A stretch of 64,000 bases of DNA from Campylobacter sp. RM16189. Its GTDB lineage: Bacteria > Campylobacterota > Campylobacteria > Campylobacterales > Campylobacteraceae. Positions within the stretch are counted from its first letter, which is position 1; each line of letters begins with the position of its first letter. The stretch spans positions 1 to 64,000 of the forward strand of contig NZ_LIWR01000007.1 in assembly GCF_012978815.1 (NCBI RefSeq). Direction: 5' to 3'. The notes under the pieces were generated by a model. The model had not been told where the DNA came from and did not search any database. It saw only the letters and a list, made by a program, of their open reading frames with translations. Shown here piece after piece: positions 17,637 to 28,245 of this stretch. The position numbers and the translations under genes were made by a program.

Positions 17637-18284
17637 ATGAGCTCGTTTGTTAAAATTTTGAGTTTTTTTATTTTGATCGTATTTTTAAGCGGTTGCGCTG
17701 AAAAATACAGCGAACTTTATAACTTAACACCCGATGAGTGGTATACACAAATAATATCAGACATTAATGATAGAGACTTGGAAAGTGCCGATAAACATTA
17801 TACATCTATGTCAAGCGAGCATGTCGCAAGTCCGATGCTTGAGCAAATTTTACTAATATTGTCGCAAGCTCATGCAAACGAAGAGGAGTATTTGCTAGCT
17901 AATTTTTATCTAGATGAGTATATTAAAAGATACGGCGATAATGGACCTAAGAGTGAATTTGCCCAATATCTTAAGATAAAGGCGAATTTCGACTCGTTCT
18001 CACAACCAAATCGTAATCAAAAACTAATGCAGGATAGCGTGGCGGAGATTGAAAAATTTCTATATATATATCCAAATACCAAGTATAGACCCTTGATTGA
18101 AACTATGCTTACTAAATTTCAGCTTGCCATATTTTATCTGGATGAGCAGATAGCTGATCTGTATAAGAGAACAGGAAGAGAGCAATCGGCTGAAATTTAT
18201 AGACAAAAAGTCGAAGAATCGCCTCTAATGGATGCGAATTTGATACCGCCAAAGCTTCCTTGGTATAGAAAAATATTTGAATAG
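17637..18284 (+). CDS. bamD: Outer membrane assembly lipoprotein BamD
   Basis: 215 residues. The signal peptide ends in a lipobox LSGC with Cys20, followed by TPR-like helical repeats (residues about 30-190) containing 'YLLANFYLDEYIKRYGD' and 'IYPNTKYRPL', the pattern of BamD. It works with BamA in inserting beta-barrel proteins into the outer membrane. AAGGAAT precedes the ATG. It is followed by lon after 9 bases, an arrangement I recall also in C. jejuni. The protein is slightly shorter than the E. coli homologue, as usual for this class. Confidence 0.9.
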   Translation: MSSFVKILSFFILIVFLSGCAEKYSELYNLTPDEWYTQIISDINDRDLESADKHYTSMSSEHVASPMLEQILLILSQAHANEEEYLLANFYLDEYIKRYGDNGPKSEFAQYLKIKANFDSFSQPNRNQKLMQDSVAEIEKFLYIYPNTKYRPLIETMLTKFQLAIFYLDEQIADLYKRTGREQSAEIYRQKVEESPLMDANLIPPKLPWYRKIFE

Positions 18285-18293
18285 GAGAAAAAG

Positions 18294-20708
18294 TTGCAAA
18301 TAAATGAATCAAAAGCTTTTCCGGCTGAGCTTCCTATAATAGTTGAAGACGAGCTATTTTTATATCCTTTTATGATAACTCCACTATTTTTAAATGATGA
18401 TGAAAATTTAGCCGCCCTAAATTTGGCTATAGAAAATCAAAGTCAAATTTTAGTAGCTCCGACAAAGCCACAAAATGAAGGAATGAGGGATTTTGAAGGT
18501 ATTTATGATGCAGGAGTTATAGGCACGATTATGAGAAAAGTTCCGCTTCCTGACGGCAGAGTGAAAATTTTATTTCAAGGCTCAAGCAAGGGTCGAATAA
18601 TCAATAAAATTGGTGTCAAGCCTTTAAGGGCTATTGTGGAAGTTGTCCATGAAAAGCACCCTACGGCTGTTAAAAGTGATGCTTTGGTAACCGTTCTTAG
18701 GGAAAAAGTTAGGGATTTGGCCGCTCTTAGCCATTTTTTCCCGCCTGACCTATTAAAAACTATAGAGGAAAGTGTAGAGGTTAATAGGGTATGTGACCTT
18801 GTGCTTAGTTCGCTTAGATTAAAAAAACAGATTGCTTACGAATTTTTTACAGAGGAAAATTTGGAGCAAAAACTCCTAAAGTTAATTGACTATATTATTG
18901 AGGAGATTGAGGCTAATAAACTGCAGCGCGAGATAAAAAACAAGGTTCATTCTCGCATAGACAAGGTCAATAAGGAGTATTTTTTAAAAGAGCAGTTAAA
19001 ACAGATTCAACAAGAGCTTGGTACCGATACTACCCGTGAAAATGAGATAGAAGAGTATCGCAAGAAACTTGAGAAAAAGAAAAAATTCATGGCTGATGAT
19101 GCTTATAAAGAGATTAAAAAGCAGATTGATAAACTAAGTCGCATGCATCCAGATTCTGCTGATGCGAATACTATCCAGAGCTATCTTGACTGGGTTATTG
19201 AGGTGCCTTTTGAAAATATTGCAAACAAAAAGCTAAGCGTAGCCGAGGTTAGCAGGCACCTAAATACCGATCATTACGGACTCGTCAGACCTAAAGAGAG
19301 GATAGAGGAATACTTCTCTCTAAGAGAGCTTTTAGAGCTTAGAGGAATTGCCGATAAGGTAAACAACGGAGCGATTTTATGCTTTGCAGGACCTCCGGGT
19401 GTGGGTAAAACCAGCCTTGCAAACTCTATCGCAAAGGCGCTTAAAAGAGAGCTTGTGCGAGTAGCACTTGGTGGGCTTGAAGATGTAAATGAGCTTAGAG
19501 GTCATAGAAGAACCTATATAGGAGCAATGCCGGGGCGTATAGTGCAGGGTTTAATTGAAGCTAAGCAGATGAATCCTGTCGTAGTGCTTGATGAGATAGA
19601 TAAGGTCGGCAGAAGTTTTCGTGGTGATCCTACGGCTGTTTTACTTGAAATTTTAGATCCGGAACAAAACAATAAATTTAGAGATTACTATCTAAATTTT
19701 AATATAGATCTAAGTAAGGTAGTATTTGTGGCTACTGCAAACGATGTTGGCTCTATCCCACCTGCACTACGCGACAGGATGGAGTTTATCCAGCTTAGTT
19801 CATATACTCCACAAGAGAAATTTGAGATAGCCAGGAAATATTTGATACCTCAAGAACTTAAAAAACATGGATTAAAATCAAGCGAGGTAAGTTTTGGCAA
19901 AGATGTCTTAAATTTAATTATATCTGATTACACAAGAGAGAGCGGAGTAAGAAATTTACGCAGACGCATAGCAGATATCTTTAGAAAAGTTGCAAAAAAA
20001 CTTTTAAGTGATATGAGTATTAAAAAAGTGAATATCACTACTAAAAATTTGAGTGAGTTTTTAGAAAAAAAAGTATACGAGATAGAGCCTGCGGATAAGA
20101 TAGATCAAGTAGGGCAGGTTAATGGTCTTGCTTGGACAAGTGTGGGTGGAGATGTTCTAAAAATAGAGGCTATTCGCATTCAAGGCAAAGGCTCTATGCA
20201 GATAACCGGATCTTTGGGCGATGTGATGAAAGAGAGTGCATACATAGCATTTAGTCTCGTTAAGGTATTGATAGATAATAAGAAGATAAAAGTGCCTACT
20301 AAAATCATACCTGTTTTTGCAGATGATAAAAAGAAAGTTGAGCCAAGCGATGTGTATCGTAGGTTTGATCTGCATATACATGTGCCAGAAGGTGCGACTC
20401 CCAAAGATGGTCCAAGTGCTGGAATCACGATGGTAACTGCAATAGCTTCGATACTTACCGATACAAAGGTTAGGGCTGATGTGGCTATGACAGGAGAGAT
20501 AACTTTAAGTGGTAGAGTTTTACCTATAGGCGGGCTCAAAGAAAAGCTTATAGCTGCACATAAGGCTGGTATAAAGACGGCTTTAATTCCTCGTAAAAAT
20601 TATGATCGCGATCTAAACGAGATACCTGAAGATGTAAAGAGGGATGTTAAAATTTTAGCGGTTGATACAATAGAGGATGTGCTTAAAAACGCTCTTGTAT
20701 TAAAATAA
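18294..20708 (+). CDS. lon: ATP-dependent protease Lon
   Basis: 804 residues with all three Lon parts: N-terminal LON substrate domain (about 10-205), AAA+ domain with Walker A GPPGVGKT near residue 366 and Walker B VVLDEIDKVG, and the C-terminal protease with catalytic Ser708 (DGPSAG) and Lys751 (GGLKEKL). The Ser-Lys spacing of 43 matches E. coli Lon. The start is TTG 18294 after AGGAGAAA; no ATG occurs until residue 59-60, inside the LON domain. Degrades misfolded and regulatory proteins in the cytoplasm. Follows bamD in the same operon. Confidence 0.97.
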   Translation: MQINESKAFPAELPIIVEDELFLYPFMITPLFLNDDENLAALNLAIENQSQILVAPTKPQNEGMRDFEGIYDAGVIGTIMRKVPLPDGRVKILFQGSSKGRIINKIGVKPLRAIVEVVHEKHPTAVKSDALVTVLREKVRDLAALSHFFPPDLLKTIEESVEVNRVCDLVLSSLRLKKQIAYEFFTEENLEQKLLKLIDYIIEEIEANKLQREIKNKVHSRIDKVNKEYFLKEQLKQIQQELGTDTTRENEIEEYRKKLEKKKKFMADDAYKEIKKQIDKLSRMHPDSADANTIQSYLDWVIEVPFENIANKKLSVAEVSRHLNTDHYGLVRPKERIEEYFSLRELLELRGIADKVNNGAILCFAGPPGVGKTSLANSIAKALKRELVRVALGGLEDVNELRGHRRTYIGAMPGRIVQGLIEAKQMNPVVVLDEIDKVGRSFRGDPTAVLLEILDPEQNNKFRDYYLNFNIDLSKVVFVATANDVGSIPPALRDRMEFIQLSSYTPQEKFEIARKYLIPQELKKHGLKSSEVSFGKDVLNLIISDYTRESGVRNLRRRIADIFRKVAKKLLSDMSIKKVNITTKNLSEFLEKKVYEIEPADKIDQVGQVNGLAWTSVGGDVLKIEAIRIQGKGSMQITGSLGDVMKESAYIAFSLVKVLIDNKKIKVPTKIIPVFADDKKKVEPSDVYRRFDLHIHVPEGATPKDGPSAGITMVTAIASILTDTKVRADVAMTGEITLSGRVLPIGGLKEKLIAAHKAGIKTALIPRKNYDRDLNEIPEDVKRDVKILAVDTIEDVLKNALVLK

Positions 20709-20713
20709 TAATT

Positions 20714-20747
20714 GCTTTTTATGAGGGAGAGATCCCTTGTAAAAAGC
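20714..20747 (+). terminator. Hairpin after lon
   Basis: A two-part stem: outer GCTTTTT / AAAAAGC (20714-20720, 20741-20747), inner AGGGA / TCCCT (20724-20728, 20733-20737). It lies 5 bases after the lon stop. There is no following T tract, so it may mainly stabilise the 3' end. Confidence 0.55.
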
Positions 20748-20783
20748 TACAATGTAAATTTGAAAATTTTGTTAGGAAGCTTA

Positions 20784-20813
20784 AATTTAAAGCCCTTAAT
20801 TGGGCTTTAAATT
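20784..20813. terminator. Bidirectional terminator between lon and rpsR
   Basis: A 12-bp perfect stem AATTTAAAGCCC / GGGCTTTAAATT with a 6-base loop, directly downstream of rpsR on the minus strand and of lon on the plus strand. The A/T arms can supply U tracts in either direction. Confidence 0.85.
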
Positions 20814-20814
20814 A

Positions 20815-21075
20815 TTATAGTCCCTCAAAAGGGTTTGTAACTACGTTATCGCGATCTACGATATATGGGATAAATGCCGCGTGTCTAGCTCTTTTTATAG
20901 CCTGCTCAACCATCTCTTGGTGTTTTTTGCAGTTGCCTGTTAAACGTCTTGGCATTATTTTAAAACGCTCTGAAAGAGAGTATTTTAAAAGAGTTGTGTC
21001 TTTATAATCTATAAAATCAACTTTTGCTTCGCAATATTTGCAGTATTTTCTTGAATATTTTCTTTTCTCTGCCAT
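20815..21075 (-). CDS. rpsR: 30S ribosomal protein S18
   Basis: 86 residues with the S18 core '[30 protein letters not shown]'-type pattern (positions about 25-55, key RRLTG). S18 pairs with S6 on the 30S platform. The N-terminus keeps a CxxC (KYCKYCEAK, with Cys17 and Cys20) as in zinc-type S18 proteins. It is the last gene of rpsF-ssb-rpsR, 20 bases after ssb. Confidence 0.96.
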   Translation of the reverse strand: MAEKRKYSRKYCKYCEAKVDFIDYKDTTLLKYSLSERFKIMPRRLTGNCKKHQEMVEQAIKRARHAAFIPYIVDRDNVVTNPFEGL

Positions 21076-21095
21076 AATTAAATCCTAATCCTTAA

Positions 21096-21668
21096 TTAAA
21101 ATGGTATTGTTTCGTCGCTGTCGTACTTGTCAGCGTCCACATCTATATCTTGAATTTTATCGTTGTAATCATCTTGTCTAGACTGTCTGTTGTAGCTTTG
21201 CTGATTTGGTGTTTTTGCACCGCTGCTTGCATAACTATTTGTGTTTTGACCGTAGCCTTGGTTGCTATAGTTTTGATTACCGTAGCTGCCGCTTTGGCTG
21301 TATCCGCCTTGTTGATTACTATTTTGATTAAATCCGCCTTGTCCTTGAGCTGAGCCAAGCATCTCCATATTCTCTACGCTTACGCTATGTTTGCTTCTTG
21401 TTTGTCCGTTATTATCGGTCCACTGGTCGAATTTCAAACGACCTTCTACTAGAAGCTTTGAGCCTTTGTTTAGATATTGGTTTGCTATTTCGGCTTGCTT
21501 TCCAAAAAATGTAATATCGATGAAGCAGGTCTCTTCGCGCTTTTCACCGTTTGCTGTAAATTTTCTTGTAACGGCTATAGAGCTGTTTCCTATCGCAACT
21601 CCTGATGTTGTGTATCTAAGCTCGATATCTCTTGTAAGATTTCCTACTAAAACCACTTTATTAAACAT
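21096..21668 (-). CDS. ssb: Single-stranded DNA-binding protein
   Basis: 190 residues. The N-terminal OB fold (1-105) begins MFNKVVLVGNLTRD and includes the usual aromatic DNA-contact residues. A low-complexity linker rich in Gly, Gln, Asn, Ser and Tyr (about 110-170) leads to an acidic C-terminal tail ending DETIPF, which recruits RecO, PriA, Pol III and others. Lies between rpsF (9 bases) and rpsR, the standard S6-SSB-S18 operon. Regulated at least partly through the leader upstream of rpsF. Confidence 0.97.
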   Translation of the reverse strand: MFNKVVLVGNLTRDIELRYTTSGVAIGNSSIAVTRKFTANGEKREETCFIDITFFGKQAEIANQYLNKGSKLLVEGRLKFDQWTDNNGQTRSKHSVSVENMEMLGSAQGQGGFNQNSNQQGGYSQSGSYGNQNYSNQGYGQNTNSYASSGAKTPNQQSYNRQSRQDDYNDKIQDIDVDADKYDSDETIPF

Positions 21669-21677
21669 TTTTTATCC

Positions 21678-22064
21678 TTAAGCTTCCTCTGCCGGAATTT
21701 CTTGGGCTTTAGCTTTTGACTCTTTTTTGCCTTGTTTGATACCTTTGCTTAGCCTTTCCCAGGCTGCTATCTCTTTTTTATTTTCGAATTTTACAGTTAA
21801 GAATTTAATGATCTCCTCATTGATTCTTATGATACGCTCAACTTCTGCGATAGCGGCAGTAGGCGATGTAAAATATACTACAAAGAATATACCACGCTCA
21901 TATTTTTTAACGGTATAAGCAAGTTTTCTTGTACCAAGTGGCAATAAAGATGCTATCTCTGCACCATTTTTTGTAAGGATTTCTTTTATGAAATCAACTT
22001 TTGCGCCTACTTCTTCTTCAGTCAAAGTAGGCTTAAATACGAATAAAAGTTCGTAATGCTTCAT
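21678..22064 (-). CDS. rpsF: 30S ribosomal protein S6
   Basis: 128 residues: [19 protein letters not shown] at the start, the [20 protein letters not shown] strand typical of S6, and a Lys/Glu/Ala-rich C-terminal tail of about 25 residues. Partner of S18 on the 30S platform. Ribosome site AAGGAG lies 6-11 bases before ATG 22064. First gene of the S6-SSB-S18 operon and preceded by a structured leader. Confidence 0.96.
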   Translation of the reverse strand: MKHYELLFVFKPTLTEEEVGAKVDFIKEILTKNGAEIASLLPLGTRKLAYTVKKYERGIFFVVYFTSPTAAIAEVERIIRINEEIIKFLTVKFENKKEIAAWERLSKGIKQGKKESKAKAQEIPAEEA

Positions 22065-22070
22065 TAATTC

Positions 22071-22128
22071 TCCTTGTGGGTATTAAGCTCGCATGCGAGC
22101 AAGGGGATGTCCGTTTAAAGACAAGGAC
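22071..22128 (-). promoter_or_regulatory. Structured leader of rpsF operon (candidate S6:S18 autoregulatory element)
   Basis: The 84-base spacer before rpsF can fold in alternative ways. A 14-base perfect palindrome (22087-22100) and a GUCC/GGAC hairpin (arms 22125-22128 and 22109-22112) sit upstream of the ribosome site. The 7-base element at 22121-22127 is a perfect complement of ACAAGGA at 22071-22077, which contains the Shine-Dalgarno, so the hairpin and a sequestered ribosome site are mutually exclusive. S6:S18 binding leaders are known in many bacteria. Matching this one to them is inference, and the transcription start is not known. Confidence 0.5.
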
Positions 22129-22148
22129 TGATTTTATCTTTTTTTTAC

Positions 22149-23135
22149 TTAATATTTGCTGTTTTTATGGATTAAATTTTGCATAGAGATGAGTGAGGAT
22201 AGCAAGAAATGCGTTTTATCAAGCTTTGTGTTTGTCTTTATCTCAAATTCCATCAAATTTAAGGCTATAAAAATTTCTTTATAGCTATTTAAATTTATGC
22301 TTAGGCATTGTCTTTTAAGCTCGTTTGCTATGTTTGGAGGCGGTGTGTAACCAAGAGTTTCTTTGATATCGAATTTTCCGTTTATCTTTATAAAGCTATG
22401 CAGTTTAAGCAGCCTAAAAAAGGCTCTATAGAGTGAATTTATAAATAATATTTCGTTGAAATTTCCATCGTCTGCGCATGAGAAAAAATCCTGCCTGATG
22501 TCTTTTAAATTTATAAATTTGTCGAAAAAATCATCAAAACTTATGCTTGAAAGCGAAAATACCAAATTTCTGACCGTATTTTCATTTATCGGCTCATTTA
22601 GGCTTGCAAGCTTGTTTAGTTCGCTTGCGGCTAAATATAAATTTTCGTTGTGAATTCTATAAAGCTCAAAAAGAGCGTTTTTGGTTATATTTAAATTTAT
22701 CTTACCCGCTTGCCTGCTCAATAGAGTTACGGCTTCATCAGGCGAATTTGGCTTAAAAAATCTAGCGAAATTTACGCCGAAGGCTTTTTGCGTATCAAAG
22801 GTTATCTTTGTGTCCGCTTCGTAAAATTCATATATAAAGGCTCCACCTTTTTTGCAAGCTTCGATTAAAATTTTAAGCTCTTTTGAAGGGATTTTTTTGT
22901 CGCTTTTTATGTGGAGCAAAGCCTCGTCGCCAAAAAGCGAAGGCTCGCAAAGATGTGATTTAGCAAGGTTAAAATCATACTCGTCGTAGTAAAGGCTAAG
23001 TAAATTGAGCCTTTCAAATTTGGCTAAAATTTCCTTTGCAAATAGCTCTATTTGATACTCATCCGCTCCAAAAAGCAGAAACGTATTTGGAAATTTCGGA
23101 CTTTGCAGTAGTCCTTCAAGCTCTCTTCTATACAT
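22149..23135 (-). CDS. holA: DNA polymerase III subunit delta
   Basis: 328 residues. N-terminal 'FLLFGADEYQIELFAKEIL' matches the HolA start (xYLLxGxExxL), followed by a divergent clamp-loader fold; no nucleotide-binding residues are expected in delta. It opens the beta clamp during loading. Divergence from E. coli HolA is high, as usual in this class, but position after rnr (8-base overlap) agrees with the order I recall from C. jejuni. Moderately firm identification. Confidence 0.85.
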   Translation of the reverse strand: MYRRELEGLLQSPKFPNTFLLFGADEYQIELFAKEILAKFERLNLLSLYYDEYDFNLAKSHLCEPSLFGDEALLHIKSDKKIPSKELKILIEACKKGGAFIYEFYEADTKITFDTQKAFGVNFARFFKPNSPDEAVTLLSRQAGKINLNITKNALFELYRIHNENLYLAASELNKLASLNEPINENTVRNLVFSLSSISFDDFFDKFINLKDIRQDFFSCADDGNFNEILFINSLYRAFFRLLKLHSFIKINGKFDIKETLGYTPPPNIANELKRQCLSINLNSYKEIFIALNLMEFEIKTNTKLDKTHFLLSSLISMQNLIHKNSKY

Positions 23136-25050
23136 CGATTTTTTTAATTACCCTACCGAAAATTTCACCGCTTGCGATGTCCGCGTCGGTAATTTCTATG
23201 ATAAGTTTTTGAAGTAGCTCGGCAGAATATGAGTTTAAAAATATTCTTGCACCTTTTATTTCATCGTCAAGCTTTGCGACAAGCATATTTTGATTTTCGG
23301 TTACATAAGCCTTAAACCTCTGTCCGATACGTTCTTTTGCCCATCTGGCAAATTTCCTATCCATAAAGTCGTATGCCACTTTATCGGCTTCTCGCTCAAG
23401 TTCGCTTAAATTCGCACAAGTACTTTCGATATTTAAAAGCAGGTAGTTAAAAAGCTTTTTGTCATCTTTCATTTTCGCTTTAAGCAAGCGGTGCAAAGTA
23501 AGATCCGAGTAGCGGCGAATCGGGCTTGTAAAGTGAGTATAGCGATCAAACCCAAGCCCGAAGTGTCCTAAATTCTGAGCTGAGTATTCGGCCTTTTTTT
23601 GAGCTTTTATGATCAGTTTATCTATCTCTTCGCGGTTGCCCATAGCATCTGCTTGGGCTTGAATTTTGCGTATTAGATTGGATAAATCGCTTTCGTATGT
23701 GAAATCAAATCCAAGAGCGGCTAAATCCTGAAGTAAATTTTCGATCTTTCTGATGTCCGGTGTGCCGTGATTTCTAAAAACTCCTTTGCCCTCTATCAGC
23801 TTTGCCGCAGCTTTGTTGGCTAAAAGCATGCAGTCTTCAACCAGTCTGTGTGAGTTTGAGTCGCTCTCAAATCTAGTTGCAAGCAGCTTGCCCTCATCAT
23901 CAAGGCTCATTCTAAGCTCTTCTGTTCTAAAGTCAAATGCGTTTTTAAGCCTTTTGGCGCGCAAATTTGAGGTGAGTTCAAAAAGCGGCTTTATCCAAGA
24001 TATCTCGCTTATCCTTTTGTCTTCTAAAATTTCATCGATTTCGTCGTAATTGAATCTCTTTTTAGAATTTATAATAGCTTCAAGGAGCTCTTCACTAACA
24101 ACATCTAAATTTTTATTAAGTTTGATCTTGAAACAAAACGCAAGCCTTGTTACGTTCGGTTTAAGCGAGCAGATGTTTTCACTTAGGCTTCTTGGCAACA
24201 TGGGTATGGCGATGTGTGGAAAATATATCGAAAATCCACGTGATTTAGCCTCTTTGTCAATTGCTCCGTAGCTGCTTACGTATTCGCTTGCATCGGCGAT
24301 CGCGACGTAAATTTCTAAATTTTTCTCATCAAAATATATCGCGTCGTCAAAGTCTTTTGCATCTATCGGATCAATCGTGCAAAATTCAAGCTCACGCAGA
24401 TCAGCTCTGTTTGGATACATGCTGGCATCAACGCTATCTCCCCAAGCCTTGGCTTCAAGTTCGCTCGCTTCGCTAAATTTATCGTTTTTGTTATAGATCG
24501 CAAGTGAAATTTTCTCATCTGAAAAAGGATCGTTGATGTTGCCTATGACTTCGGTTATCTCGTTGTTTAGATTGTTGATTTTTAGCAGTGTGCCTATAGG
24601 CAGAGCTTTTAGCGATTTTTGAGTGGCTTTTAGCGCTATGCTAAGCCCTGTTTTTAAATTTACTCCTAAAATAGCTTGCCCAAAATGTTTCGTATAAACC
24701 ACGCTCGTTTCGTTGGCTAATTTTAAAGTAAGAACGACCTTTGCGCTTTGGCGTTTTTTCTTAAGCGGAAGTAGCTTGGTTAAGACGATATCGCCGTAGT
24801 GAGAGTTGTTTAAATTTTTGTTTTCTATGAGGATATCTTGCTTAAATCGCTTGTCAAAGGGCATCAAAAATCCTGTGCCGTTTGAGCTTATATCAAGCTT
24901 GCCGCATACAAAGCCGTTGTTTAGGTAAAATTTGTTATTGTGAGAGGTGATAGCGCCTAAATTTAGGAGATTTCTAAGCGTCTCTTTGTGATCGCTTGAA
25001 ATCTCTTTTTCGCTTAATCCATCAAGTAGTCTGGTTAAAAATTCTTTCAC
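23128..25050 (-). CDS. rnr: Ribonuclease R (RNB-family 3'-5' exoribonuclease)
   Basis: 640 residues: N-terminal cold-shock-like RNA-binding region (about 45-130), the RNB catalytic domain with the Asp cluster 'DPIDAKDFDDAIYFDE' near residue 230, 'NHGTPD' and 'HFTSPIRRYSDLTLHR' (active site and RNA-clamp motifs near 505-520), then a short S1-like tail. Shorter than the 800-residue E. coli RNase R and without its basic C-terminal extension. Overlaps holA by 8 and the HDOD gene by 4 bases, so all three are translated together. Confidence 0.94.
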   Translation of the reverse strand: MKEFLTRLLDGLSEKEISSDHKETLRNLLNLGAITSHNNKFYLNNGFVCGKLDISSNGTGFLMPFDKRFKQDILIENKNLNNSHYGDIVLTKLLPLKKKRQSAKVVLTLKLANETSVVYTKHFGQAILGVNLKTGLSIALKATQKSLKALPIGTLLKINNLNNEITEVIGNINDPFSDEKISLAIYNKNDKFSEASELEAKAWGDSVDASMYPNRADLRELEFCTIDPIDAKDFDDAIYFDEKNLEIYVAIADASEYVSSYGAIDKEAKSRGFSIYFPHIAIPMLPRSLSENICSLKPNVTRLAFCFKIKLNKNLDVVSEELLEAIINSKKRFNYDEIDEILEDKRISEISWIKPLFELTSNLRAKRLKNAFDFRTEELRMSLDDEGKLLATRFESDSNSHRLVEDCMLLANKAAAKLIEGKGVFRNHGTPDIRKIENLLQDLAALGFDFTYESDLSNLIRKIQAQADAMGNREEIDKLIIKAQKKAEYSAQNLGHFGLGFDRYTHFTSPIRRYSDLTLHRLLKAKMKDDKKLFNYLLLNIESTCANLSELEREADKVAYDFMDRKFARWAKERIGQRFKAYVTENQNMLVAKLDDEIKGARIFLNSYSAELLQKLIIEITDADIASGEIFGRVIKKIDV

Positions 25051-25865
25051 AAATTAGCTTTTACTTTAGCCACGGCTTCTAGGAATTTATCGTGAGCAAA
25101 GCCGTATTCGTCAAGGAACGGAAGCGTGTTTTGTATGCTTTCATCGTCAAGCTGATGGAAGATATTTACCGCATTTTTTACGATTCTAAGGGCTACTGAA
25201 TACATTTTTATATGTTCAGGCGCATCTTCTGGAGAATTTGAGAAAAATATAGAATCAACGAGCTCTGATTCCAAATTCCACTGTTCAAAAATTTTAGCAG
25301 TTACAATCTCGTTTGATATGTCAAGCACTTCATTTTCAAGCTCGGCAAGATCAAATGGGTTTGATATATCTTTTAGTTTATGTTTAAACTCATTTGCTTT
25401 TCCGGTCTCGATCAGCTCGTGAGAAAGTACTATTTTACCAACTTCAAGCATGAATGAAGCTGGAGATAAGATAGCCAAAGCGCCAGGGTTTATCTTATTA
25501 TACCAGTTGTACATTAGGGCGTTTTGCATTATTGATATATTTAAAAAATCCTGACTTGTGATATCGTATGGATCAAGATCTATTCTAAAGCTCTTTTTTA
25601 CAGCACTTGACAGCGCAAAACCGCGAATTGTAGCCATTCCAAAGAGTGAAACGGCTCTTGAGATAGTAGTTATCTCGCGGCTAAAACCATAAAGCGGAGA
25701 GTTTGCCGAACGAAGAATGTTTGCCGTAAGCATCGGGTCTTTTTCTATTATCTGTGCAAGATCTCCAAGAGAGCTATTTTCATCAGCACAAATAGCTTGA
25801 ATTTTAATAACCGTATCATCAAGCGGTGGAAGTGTCTTAATGTGTTTATATATTGATTGATTCAT
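25047..25865 (-). CDS. HDOD-domain protein
   Basis: 272 residues from ATG 25865 (MNQSIYKHIKTLPPLDDTV); an upstream in-frame ATG at 25901 would add 12 residues of low-complexity sequence. The HDOD domain (about 10-205) has 'LPPLDDTVIKI', 'IIEKDPMLTANILRSANSPLYG' and 'ISRAVSLFG', the classic pattern. HDOD proteins are non-catalytic relatives of HD hydrolases, used in signalling; one Campylobacter member affects motility. The exact role here is unknown. First gene of the rnr-holA run and divergent from ilvC. Confidence 0.85.
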   Translation of the reverse strand: MNQSIYKHIKTLPPLDDTVIKIQAICADENSSLGDLAQIIEKDPMLTANILRSANSPLYGFSREITTISRAVSLFGMATIRGFALSSAVKKSFRIDLDPYDITSQDFLNISIMQNALMYNWYNKINPGALAILSPASFMLEVGKIVLSHELIETGKANEFKHKLKDISNPFDLAELENEVLDISNEIVTAKIFEQWNLESELVDSIFFSNSPEDAPEHIKMYSVALRIVKNAVNIFHQLDDESIQNTLPFLDEYGFAHDKFLEAVAKVKANL

Positions 25866-25886
25866 ATTTTCACGCTTTAAATTTAA

Positions 25887-27038
<1,152 letters not shown>

Positions 27039-27039
27039 T

Positions 27040-28245
27040 TTGAGTCCAAGAACAAAGAGAAAAACTACCAAAAGGCGTGTAAAGCATAGTGCTAAAACAC
27101 GCTCCTTTTGGAGCTATTTTATAATCCTGCTTATAGCTTTAGGCGTAGGTGCTGTTACATATTTTCTACTTAACTATCTATATAGTAAAAGCGATAATAA
27201 TATACAAATTATAAATAAGATAGAAAAATACTTAGATAGTCAAAAACAAGAGATAAAAAGAGATAGTGCTAAAAAAGAGTCTGCTCTAAAATTTGAGTCA
27301 AAAGCACAAGAAAGAACAAAAAACAAAGAGTCAAATTTAGAAAAAAAGAGATCAATAAAGGATCTAAATTTAACTGAAAATGAAAACCGTGCTATAAAAA
27401 ATATAATAAAGAGCATGGAGAAAAATGATGTGAATTTATCTAAACAAAAAGAGTTAATAAAACCAAAAGAGCGAAAGATAAGTGAGTCTGGAAATAAAAT
27501 TCATATAGAGATTGTAGAGAGAAATGCAACAAAAAAAGATAAAAAAAATGATGTAGATAAAAATCAAAAATTTACGCTAGATAGCAAGGGATCATCTTCT
27601 TCTAAACCAAAATTAGTAATTATAATCGACGATATTGCCTATAAGCATCAGGTGGATGCCGTAAAGGCTATAAATTTAAAGCTCACTCCGTCTATTTTTC
27701 CTCCGACAAAGCATCATCCTGATACCCCAAAGCTTGCAAAAAGGTTTAAATTCTATATGATTCATCTACCAATGCAGGCTCATGGATTTAAAAAAGAGGA
27801 GATAAATACCCTGCATACCAACGATAGCTATGATAAAATTTTAAAAAGATTACGTGATATCAAAAGAGATTTTCCGGAACTAATGTATATAAATAATCAT
27901 ACCGGAAGTAAATTTACGAGTGATCTTGATGCTATGAATAGGATGATGAGGGCTGTAAAAAATGAAAATCTTATTTTTATAGATAGCAAGACCATATCAA
28001 ATAGCAAGGTTGAAGAAGCTGCTAGAAATCATTCTATGCCATATATCGTAAGGGATGTGTTTTTAGATCATCAGGATGATAAGAATACTATTAGAAAACA
28101 GCTCAAATATGCTATAGAATTAGCTAAAAAGAACTCAAAGGCCATAGCTATAGGACATCCTTATAAAAATACACTTGAAGTTTTAAGGCAGAGCGGCGAT
28201 ATTTTAAAAGACGTTGAAGTAGTCTATCTAAAAGATGCCCTGTGA
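27040..28245 (+). CDS. Divergent polysaccharide deacetylase (YibQ/DUF610-like), membrane-anchored
   Basis: 401 residues starting at TTG 27040, two bases after ilvC. One N-terminal membrane helix (about 25-48, FIILLIALGVGAVTYFLLNYL) is followed by a long Lys/Glu-rich segment (about 60-175) and then a divergent polysaccharide deacetylase fold (about 185-400): KLVIIIDDIAY, 'FYMIHLPMQAHG', 'INNHTGSKFTSD', 'FIDSKTISNS'. This family has His/Asp candidates for metal binding but no proven activity; it is thought to act on the envelope or peptidoglycan. The order ilvC-this-dprA-ruvX is as I recall from C. jejuni. Confidence 0.83.
   Translation: MSPRTKRKTTKRRVKHSAKTRSFWSYFIILLIALGVGAVTYFLLNYLYSKSDNNIQIINKIEKYLDSQKQEIKRDSAKKESALKFESKAQERTKNKESNLEKKRSIKDLNLTENENRAIKNIIKSMEKNDVNLSKQKELIKPKERKISESGNKIHIEIVERNATKKDKKNDVDKNQKFTLDSKGSSSSKPKLVIIIDDIAYKHQVDAVKAINLKLTPSIFPPTKHHPDTPKLAKRFKFYMIHLPMQAHGFKKEEINTLHTNDSYDKILKRLRDIKRDFPELMYINNHTGSKFTSDLDAMNRMMRAVKNENLIFIDSKTISNSKVEEAARNHSMPYIVRDVFLDHQDDKNTIRKQLKYAIELAKKNSKAIAIGHPYKNTLEVLRQSGDILKDVEVVYLKDAL

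Noticed and set aside
21150..21353. Hydrophobic plus-strand frame opposite ssb
   Set aside because: It is the antisense of the Gly/Gln/Asn-rich SSB linker; no ribosome site.
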